A DNA stretch of 53,635 bases from positions 1 to 53,635 of the forward strand of contig JAFABA010000060.1 of NCBI GenBank assembly GCA_023426265.1. Reading direction: 5' to 3'. Both the position numbers and the translations under genes were made by a program. The stretch is from Bacillota bacterium (GTDB lineage Bacteria > Bacillota > Clostridia > Christensenellales > CAG-138). Below the pieces are notes generated by a model. That model searched no databases, was not told the DNA's origin, and saw only the letters and a program-made list of their open reading frames with translations. Shown piece after piece: positions 48,253 through 53,635 of the stretch (position 1 is its first letter; each line of letters opens with the position of its first letter).

Positions 48253-48499
48253 ATACAATCCCCTTTTTAATGAAATATGCAATTCCGGCTGCTGCACAAG
48301 CCGGGATATGTATCAAATAGGTTCCTTGTACAAATTACATCCTATTCACACCGTTGTCAACCAATATTCTCCTCATTTTCAGAATGCAGGTTTTTATAAA
48401 TAACCGCCGAGTAAATGGTGGGAATGACGCCTGTGCCAATGCTTCCTGCAATACAGGACAGAGTGCAAGCAGCAGGGAATATCCTGCCGATATCCAGCT

Positions 48500-48527
48500 T
48501 TGTCAACAGGAATTCCTGTGGTATACT
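48500..48527 (+). promoter_or_regulatory. promoter of the amidohydrolase-queT operon with palindromic spacer
   Basis: TTGTCA (48500-48505) and TATACT (48522-48527) are 16 bp apart. The spacer contains the perfect 14-bp palindrome ACAGGAATTCCTGT (48506-48519), well placed for a repressor. The rest of the 338-base gap upstream shows no gene, and no preQ1 or purine riboswitch is evident in the roughly 58-nt leader. Confidence 0.7.
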
Positions 48528-48591
48528 ATATCTGGCCTATGCGCTATTCATGAAACCGTAGGGACAATGTTTTCCCTGAAAGAGGACGTTC

Positions 48592-49953
48592 ATGCCTTCC
48601 CTTCTTATTAAAAATGTAGATACTATTGTGACCTGCGACAATCGGGACGCCGTGCTTCACAACGTCAGCGTATATTGCGAGGATGGCGTAATCACCGATA
48701 TTTCAAAAAATGAGCATGTTGCGGACGAGGTAGTGGACGGTACCGGATGTTTCATGTACCCCGGCCTACTCAACACGCACCATCACCTCTACCAGTACTT
48801 TACGCGCAACATCCCCAATGTGCAGAACATGGAGCTGTTCGACTGGCTCAAGACCCTCTATGAAATATGGAAGAATCTAGACGAGGAGACGGTGTATCTA
48901 AGCTCCCTGGCGGGTATGGGGGAACTGATGCGCTACGGCTGCACGACCTGCCTCGACCATCATTACGTGTTCCCCAAGGCAGCGGCGGGAGAGCTAGTTG
49001 ACGCGCAGTTCGCCGCGGCGGACGAGCTTTCTATCCGCATGCACGCCACGCGCGGCAGCATGAGCCTTTCTAAAAAGGACGGGGGTCTTCCGCCCGATTC
49101 CGTTGTGCAGGATGTGGATACTATATTAAAGGACAGCAGGCGGCTCATTGAAACCTACCATGACGACAGCCCCTACGCCATGCGCCAGGTGGCGTTGGCG
49201 CCCTGCTCTCCGTTTTCCGTCACGGAGGATCTCTTGCGCGAATCCGCAAATCTCGCGCGCGCATATCAAGTGCGGCTCCATACGCACCTGTGCGAAACCA
49301 GGGACGAGGAAGCGTACATGCGTGAGACGCGGGGAATGCGCCCGTATGAATATATGGAGAGCGTGGGCTGGACGGGGCCGGACGTCTGGTACGCGCATGG
49401 CATTTACCTAAACGACACAGAATTAGAACATATGGCGGAAAGTGGCACGGGGGTGGCGCATTGCCCCGCCTCCAACATGAAGCTTTCCTCCGGCGTGTGC
49501 CGCGTGCCGGATATGCTGCGCCTTGGGGTCCCCCTTGGCCTCGCGGTGGACGGCAGCGCAAGCAACGATTGTTCCAACCTCCTTGCGGAGATCCGCACGG
49601 CCTATCTGCTGCATCGGCTTGTGTACGGCAAAGAGGCGCCCACCGGCTATGATCTGCTCAAAATCGCCACGCGCGGCAGCGCAAAGGTGTTGGGCAGGGA
49701 AAAGCTCGGGCAGATCGCAATCGGATTTGGGGCCGATGCGTTCCTGATTAAAAAGGACAGGCTCGAGTCCTTAGGCGCGGAGCTTGATCCAATGAACCTC
49801 TTCGGTACCGTGGGGTACCACAGGCCGGTTGATTACACAATCGTCAGCGGGCGCGTCCGGGTGCGGGACGGAAGGCTTGTGGGAGTAGATGAAGAAGGCG
49901 TGCTTGAAAGAGGGCGCAAAAATATCAGAAAACTTCTGGAGGTTGCAACTTGA
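48592..49953 (+). CDS. amidohydrolase, 8-oxoguanine deaminase/TRZ-ATZ family
   Basis: A 453-residue metal-dependent deaminase. The metal-binding H63-x-H65 is in YPGLLNTHHHLYQ; the next ligand is in RLHTHLCETRDEEAY with an essential Glu; then VWYAHGIYL, and DGSASNDCSNL carries the Asp ligand. These motifs fit the clostridial 8-oxoguanine deaminases and related guanine or triazine deaminases. It is translated into queT, a transporter of queuosine precursors, with a stop/start overlap, which points to salvage of a purine- or deazapurine-like base. GAAAGAGGA precedes the ATG. Confidence 0.87.
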   Translation: MPSLLIKNVDTIVTCDNRDAVLHNVSVYCEDGVITDISKNEHVADEVVDGTGCFMYPGLLNTHHHLYQYFTRNIPNVQNMELFDWLKTLYEIWKNLDEETVYLSSLAGMGELMRYGCTTCLDHHYVFPKAAAGELVDAQFAAADELSIRMHATRGSMSLSKKDGGLPPDSVVQDVDTILKDSRRLIETYHDDSPYAMRQVALAPCSPFSVTEDLLRESANLARAYQVRLHTHLCETRDEEAYMRETRGMRPYEYMESVGWTGPDVWYAHGIYLNDTELEHMAESGTGVAHCPASNMKLSSGVCRVPDMLRLGVPLGLAVDGSASNDCSNLLAEIRTAYLLHRLVYGKEAPTGYDLLKIATRGSAKVLGREKLGQIAIGFGADAFLIKKDRLESLGAELDPMNLFGTVGYHRPVDYTIVSGRVRVRDGRLVGVDEEGVLERGRKNIRKLLEVAT

Positions 49954-50450
49954 AAATCAAATACCTGATCCAGGGCGCGATGATTGCGGCGATCTACTTC
50001 GTATTGACATACGCGGTAGCGCCCATCAGCTCGGGGCTGCTCCAGTGCCGTATTTCCGAGGCGCTCAGCATCCTGCCGTTTTTTACGCCCGCGGCCGTTC
50101 CCGGCCTGTTTGTCGGCTGCCTGGTGGCGAACATCATTATGATGTTTACAGTGGGGGTTTTGCCGCTTGACGTCATATTCGGCAGTTTGGCCACGCTGGT
50201 AGCCGCGTATTTGTCGTATGCGATTTCCCGGCGTGTTCCATCCAAGGTGGGGCGCTGGCTTTCTCCCGCTCCGGCCGTCATCGTCAACGCGCTGGTGGTG
50301 GGGTGGCTGCTTTCGGACGTCTACCAGGTGGGAGTCTCCTACCTGGTGTGCGCGCTTTATGTCGCCGCGGGGCAAATCATCGCCTGCTATGTCCTGGGCA
50401 TGCCGCTGCTGTTCCTGCTGGACGGGTATAAGGAAAAACTATTTTCCTAA
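49950..50450 (+). CDS. queT: QueT family transporter (queuosine precursor, ECF S-component)
   Basis: A 166-residue membrane protein with five or six helices. IQGAMIAAIYFVLTYAVAPIS begins it (IYFVLTYAVAPIS), with QCRISEALSILPFFTP after, the QueT signature. It imports preQ1 or queuine with a shared ECF module encoded elsewhere. It starts with TTG, with GGAGG 8 nt upstream, overlapping the deaminase stop. Unlike many queT genes it is not directly preceded by a preQ1 riboswitch. Confidence 0.88.
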   Translation: MKIKYLIQGAMIAAIYFVLTYAVAPISSGLLQCRISEALSILPFFTPAAVPGLFVGCLVANIIMMFTVGVLPLDVIFGSLATLVAAYLSYAISRRVPSKVGRWLSPAPAVIVNALVVGWLLSDVYQVGVSYLVCALYVAAGQIIACYVLGMPLLFLLDGYKEKLFS

Positions 50451-50505
50451 AGTATCGGGAAAGTAAAATCTTTAGGATTTATGGGCTTTTTCGGGCAAGC
50501 GTTCC

Positions 50506-50534
50506 TTGACACTCCATAAGCGCGCCACTATAAT
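50506..50534 (+). promoter_or_regulatory. strong promoter of the pyruvate:ferredoxin oxidoreductase gene
   Basis: TTGACA (50506-50511) and TATAAT (50529-50534), both perfect consensus, with 17 bp between. It fits a highly expressed central-metabolism gene. Confidence 0.9.
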
Positions 50535-50624
50535 AAGTATGGGTTTGGACCCTGTCGTTTTTTACACGGAATCTGTTGCATTCTAAGACGGCAATTCAAA
50601 TAATCATCACTCAGGAGGTACAAT

Positions 50625-53600
50625 ATGCCAAGAACCGTCACTATCGATGGGAATACCGCTGCAGCGCATGTCGCATATGCGTTTTCGGAAGTCGCGGCGA
50701 TATACCCCATCACGCCTTCCTCCAATATGGCGGAAGTAGCAGACGAATGGGCCGCGGCAGGGCGCAAGAACATTTTCGGCCAGCCGGTGCGCGTGGCTGA
50801 AATGCAGAGCGAAGGCGGCGCGGCGGGTGCCGTGCACGGCTCCCTTGCGGCGGGCGCGCTCACAACCACATTCACCGCTTCCCAGGGCTTGCTGCTGATG
50901 ATCCCCAATATGTACAAGATCGCCGGCGAACTGCTGCCCGGCGTGTTCCATGTATCCGCCCGCGCGCTGGCCGCCCACGCGCTCTCCATATTCGGCGACC
51001 ACAGCGACGTGATGGGCGCGCGCCAGACCGGTTTTGCCATGCTGTCCTCCGCTTCCGTGCAGGAAGTTATGGATCTGGCGCTGGTGGCGCATCTTTCCTC
51101 AATCAAGGCAAGCGTACCTTTCCTGCATTTCTTTGACGGTTTCAGGACCTCCCACGAAGTATCTAAAATTGAAGATATCGATTATGCGGATATGGCGAAG
51201 CTGCTCGATTACGATGCGCTTGCAAAATTCCGTTCCCGTGCGCTCAACCCGGAGCATCCGCACCAGGCCGGCACTGCGCAGAACCCGGACATCTATTTCC
51301 AGGGCCGCGAAGCCGCCAACAAGTACTATGCCGCCGTGCCCGCCATCGTCGAGCACTACATGGAAGAGGTCGGCAAGCTGACTGGCCGCAAGTACCATCT
51401 GTTTGACTATGTCGGAGCACCCGACGCGGATAAGGTTATCATCATCCTGGGTTCCGGCGGCGACGTATGTGAGGAGACCATCAACTACCTCAATGCCAGG
51501 GGCGCAAAGCTCGGCGTGCTGAAAGTCCGCCTCTATCGCCCGTTCGCTGCGGATAAATTCTTAGCCGCCCTCCCCAATAGCGTGAAGAAGATCGCCGTGC
51601 TGGACCGCACGAAGGAGCCCGGCTCCTTAGGCGAACCCCTGTATACGGACGTCGTGGCTGCGTTCAAGGAAGCCGGCATCACCGACAAGGAGATCGTCTG
51701 CGGCCGTTACGGCTTGGGCTCCAAGGAGTTCACGCCCGCCATGGTCAAGGCCGTCTATGACAATCTCGATGCGTCCTCCCCTAAGAACCACTTCACCGTG
51801 GGTATTGTGGACGACGTCACGAACCTCTCTCTCGACGTGGTGGACCACATCAACCCCGCGCCCGAAGGCACCATCGCCTGCAAGTTCTACGGCCTGGGTT
51901 CGGACGGCACGGTAGGCGCCAACAAGAACTCCATTAAGATCATCGGCGACCATACGCCGCTCTACGCGCAGGGTTATTTCGCATATGACTCCAAGAAGTC
52001 CGGCGGGTTCACGGTTTCCCACCTCCGCTTTGGCAAAAAGCCCATACAGAGCGCGTACCTCATCACCCAGGCGGATTTCGTGGCCTGCCACAATCCCTCC
52101 TATGTCACGCGCTACGCTGTGACCGAAAACATCAAGGAAGGCGGCGTGTTCCTCCTGAACTCCCCCTGGACGGTGGAGGAAATGGAGCATGAGCTGCCCG
52201 CCGTGATGAAGCGTACCATCGCGAAGAAGAAGCTTCGCTTCTATAACATCGACGCCATCAGCCTTGCGCGCGAGGTCGGCATGGGCGGCCGCATCAACAC
52301 CATCATGCAGAGCGCGTTCTTCAAACTGGCGAATGTCATTCCTGTTGACGAAGCCATCGATTACATGAAGGCCGCCGCCAAGAAGTCCTACGGCAAGAAG
52401 GGCGACGAGGTCGTCAGGAAGAATTATGAGGCCATCGACGCAGGCGTGAACGCCATTGTGGAAATCAAGTACCCCGAAAGTTGGGCTGACGCCGCTACCG
52501 GCGCGGTGCCTGTTTCCACCACGGACGACGCGTACTATCATGACTTCATCAAGCCCATACTCGCGCAGGAAGGGGACGGTCTGCCCGTTTCCAAGCTTTC
52601 CGCGGACGGCTTTGTGCCCACCGCCACCACCCGCTATGAAAAGCGCGGCATCGCGGTGGATGTACCCAAGTGGATCCCCGAAAACTGCATTCAGTGCAAC
52701 CAGTGCTCCTATGTATGTCCGCATGCGGTCATCCGCCCGTTTGTGGCGAAGCCTGAGGACCTCGAAGGCGCACCCGAAAGCTTTGTAACGCTTAACGCCG
52801 TTGGCAAGGAGCTTGCGGGCCTCAAGTTCAAGATTCAGATCTCCCCGCTCGACTGCACCGGCTGCGGCAACTGCGCGGACGTCTGCCCGGGCAAGGCGCA
52901 GCAGAAGGCGCTTGTCATGGCGCCGCTGACCGAGCTTGTTGAAACGGAAGAAAAGAACTGGGAGCATGCGCTCTCCCTGCCCGAAGTGAAGCTCGATATG
53001 AAGCCCAACACCGTCAAGAACAGCCAGTTCCTGCAGCCGCTGTTCGAGTTCTCCGGCGCGTGCGCGGGCTGCGGCGAAACGCCGTACATCAAGCTCATCA
53101 CGCAGCTTTACGGCGACCGCATGATCATTGCGAACGCCACCGGCTGTACCTCCATCTACGGCGGCAGCGCGCCGACCTGCCCGTATACCGTAAACGCCAA
53201 GGGCCAGGGCCCCGCATGGGCAAACTCGCTCTTTGAGGACAACGCGGAGTTCGGCTTCGGCATCAATCTGGCCGTCAACCACAGAAGGGCGAAGCTCGCC
53301 GAGCTGATTGCAGAGCTCAAGGCCGTAAGCGCTGAAGCCGACGCAGCGGTCCTGCAGGATTGGTTAGATAACAAGGACGACGCCGAAGGCAGCAAGCGCA
53401 CAGCGGAAGCCGTAAAGGCGCTTGTATCCGGCAGCGAAGGCGATCCGCTCAAGAAGCAGATTGCGGATATGGCCGATCTTCTCGTCAAGAAGTCCATCTG
53501 GATATTCGGCGGCGACGGCTGGGCATATGACATCGGCTACGGCGGATTGGACCACGTGCTCGCCATGGGCGAGGATGTGAACGTACTGGTGCTGGATACC

Positions 53601-53635
53601 GAGGTGTACTCCAACACCGGCGGCCAGTCCTCCAA
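50625..53635 (+). CDS. nifJ: pyruvate:ferredoxin (flavodoxin) oxidoreductase, 3' end beyond the window
   Basis: Oxidises pyruvate with CoA to acetyl-CoA, CO2 and reduced ferredoxin. About 1003 residues are present of the usual 1170-1200; the reading frame is open to the window edge. Domains: the N-terminal pyruvate-binding domain with IYPITPSSNMAE, the second domain (about 260-400), the central gamma-like domain with YGLGSDGTVGANKNS, two 4Fe-4S clusters (C688 onward in CIQCNQCSYVCPH; C744 onward in CTGCGNCADVCPG), then CAGCGE and the thiamine-diphosphate motif GDG at 963-965 (GGDGWAYDIGYGG). AGGAGGT precedes the ATG. The single-chain form is typical of Clostridia. Confidence 0.97.
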   Translation, partial: MPRTVTIDGNTAAAHVAYAFSEVAAIYPITPSSNMAEVADEWAAAGRKNIFGQPVRVAEMQSEGGAAGAVHGSLAAGALTTTFTASQGLLLMIPNMYKIAGELLPGVFHVSARALAAHALSIFGDHSDVMGARQTGFAMLSSASVQEVMDLALVAHLSSIKASVPFLHFFDGFRTSHEVSKIEDIDYADMAKLLDYDALAKFRSRALNPEHPHQAGTAQNPDIYFQGREAANKYYAAVPAIVEHYMEEVGKLTGRKYHLFDYVGAPDADKVIIILGSGGDVCEETINYLNARGAKLGVLKVRLYRPFAADKFLAALPNSVKKIAVLDRTKEPGSLGEPLYTDVVAAFKEAGITDKEIVCGRYGLGSKEFTPAMVKAVYDNLDASSPKNHFTVGIVDDVTNLSLDVVDHINPAPEGTIACKFYGLGSDGTVGANKNSIKIIGDHTPLYAQGYFAYDSKKSGGFTVSHLRFGKKPIQSAYLITQADFVACHNPSYVTRYAVTENIKEGGVFLLNSPWTVEEMEHELPAVMKRTIAKKKLRFYNIDAISLAREVGMGGRINTIMQSAFFKLANVIPVDEAIDYMKAAAKKSYGKKGDEVVRKNYEAIDAGVNAIVEIKYPESWADAATGAVPVSTTDDAYYHDFIKPILAQEGDGLPVSKLSADGFVPTATTRYEKRGIAVDVPKWIPENCIQCNQCSYVCPHAVIRPFVAKPEDLEGAPESFVTLNAVGKELAGLKFKIQISPLDCTGCGNCADVCPGKAQQKALVMAPLTELVETEEKNWEHALSLPEVKLDMKPNTVKNSQFLQPLFEFSGACAGCGETPYIKLITQLYGDRMIIANATGCTSIYGGSAPTCPYTVNAKGQGPAWANSLFEDNAEFGFGINLAVNHRRAKLAELIAELKAVSAEADAAVLQDWLDNKDDAEGSKRTAEAVKALVSGSEGDPLKKQIADMADLLVKKSIWIFGGDGWAYDIGYGGLDHVLAMGEDVNVLVLDTEVYSNTGGQSS

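Noticed and set aside
48528..48591. preQ1 or purine riboswitch before the deaminase-queT operon
   Set aside because: The short leader shows no conserved core or pseudoknot pattern that I can recognise.
51627..53282. A 551-codon open frame on the minus strand
   Set aside because: It lies wholly opposite the pyruvate:ferredoxin oxidoreductase gene, has no recognisable domains and is a codon-bias shadow of a GC-rich, highly expressed gene.

Overview
The window looks like chromosomal DNA of an anaerobic, Gram-positive-type member of the Bacillota (class Clostridia; a Christensenellales-like lineage is my guess, not something the sequence proves). The signs are a single-chain pyruvate:ferredoxin oxidoreductase, ferredoxin-type aldo/keto reductase, split transketolase, QueT, a sortase-type surface protein, strong GGAGG ribosome binding sites, consensus TTGACA/TATAAT promoters and frequent GTG/TTG starts. 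Base composition is GC-rich in genes, with AT-rich promoter islands. No phage, integrase, transposase or CRISPR array is visible.

Layout. 1-3.6 kb: tRNA-Ser(UGA), then the lysine/diaminopimelate operon asd-dapA-dapB, where dapB carries an unusual C-terminal pair of aspartokinase-type ACT domains. 3.7-10.3 kb (minus): a LuxR/MalT-like regulator with a membrane protein, then a DUF2442 protein and a large GLUG/fibronectin-III surface protein. 10.5-15 kb: an envelope glycolipid operon (zinc phospholipase-like protein, GT4 glycosyltransferase, UDP-glucose dehydrogenase), a membrane methyltransferase and an acetyltransferase. 15.5-19.8 kb: an arsenic operon arsR - CoA-disulfide reductase/rhodanese - arsD - arsA without a visible pump gene. 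20.1-22.9 kb: a MerR-type promoter driving an Fe-S aldo/keto reductase, then superoxide dismutase and an unknown protein. 22.9-23.15 kb: a dense array of hairpins. 23.2-26.3 kb (minus): a self-regulated TetR-ABC exporter operon. 26.4-29.7 kb: a phosphodiesterase family protein and an FMN-binding lipoprotein with a large internal duplication. 29.8-33.6 kb: the polyphosphate operon ppx-ppk-GNAT. 33.7-36.7 kb (minus): small hypothetical proteins and a D-aminoacylase-like amidohydrolase. 36.8-44.8 kb: a carbon catabolism region with a class III aminotransferase and a two-domain class II aldolase divergent from a TetR regulator and an FGGY kinase, followed by a split transketolase. 44.9-46 kb: an Ada-type alkylation-repair pair. 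46.1-50.5 kb: aldo/keto reductase, alanine dehydrogenase, and an amidohydrolase-queT operon. 50.6 kb to the end: pyruvate:ferredoxin oxidoreductase, cut by the window edge.

How the parts connect. Two regulatory circuits can be read directly from DNA: the TetR-ABC operon has two matching 17-bp operators around its own promoter, and the aminotransferase/kinase divergon has the same TGAGTGA-N4-TCACTCA-type operator just downstream of both divergent promoters. The second makes four enzymes look like one co-regulated pathway, probably acting on an amino-sugar or amino-polyol, whose phosphorylated product could be handed to the split transketolase. The strongest novelty candidates are the DapB-ACT fusion, this TetR-controlled pathway, the duplicated FMN-binding lipoprotein, and the intergenic hairpin and repeat elements.
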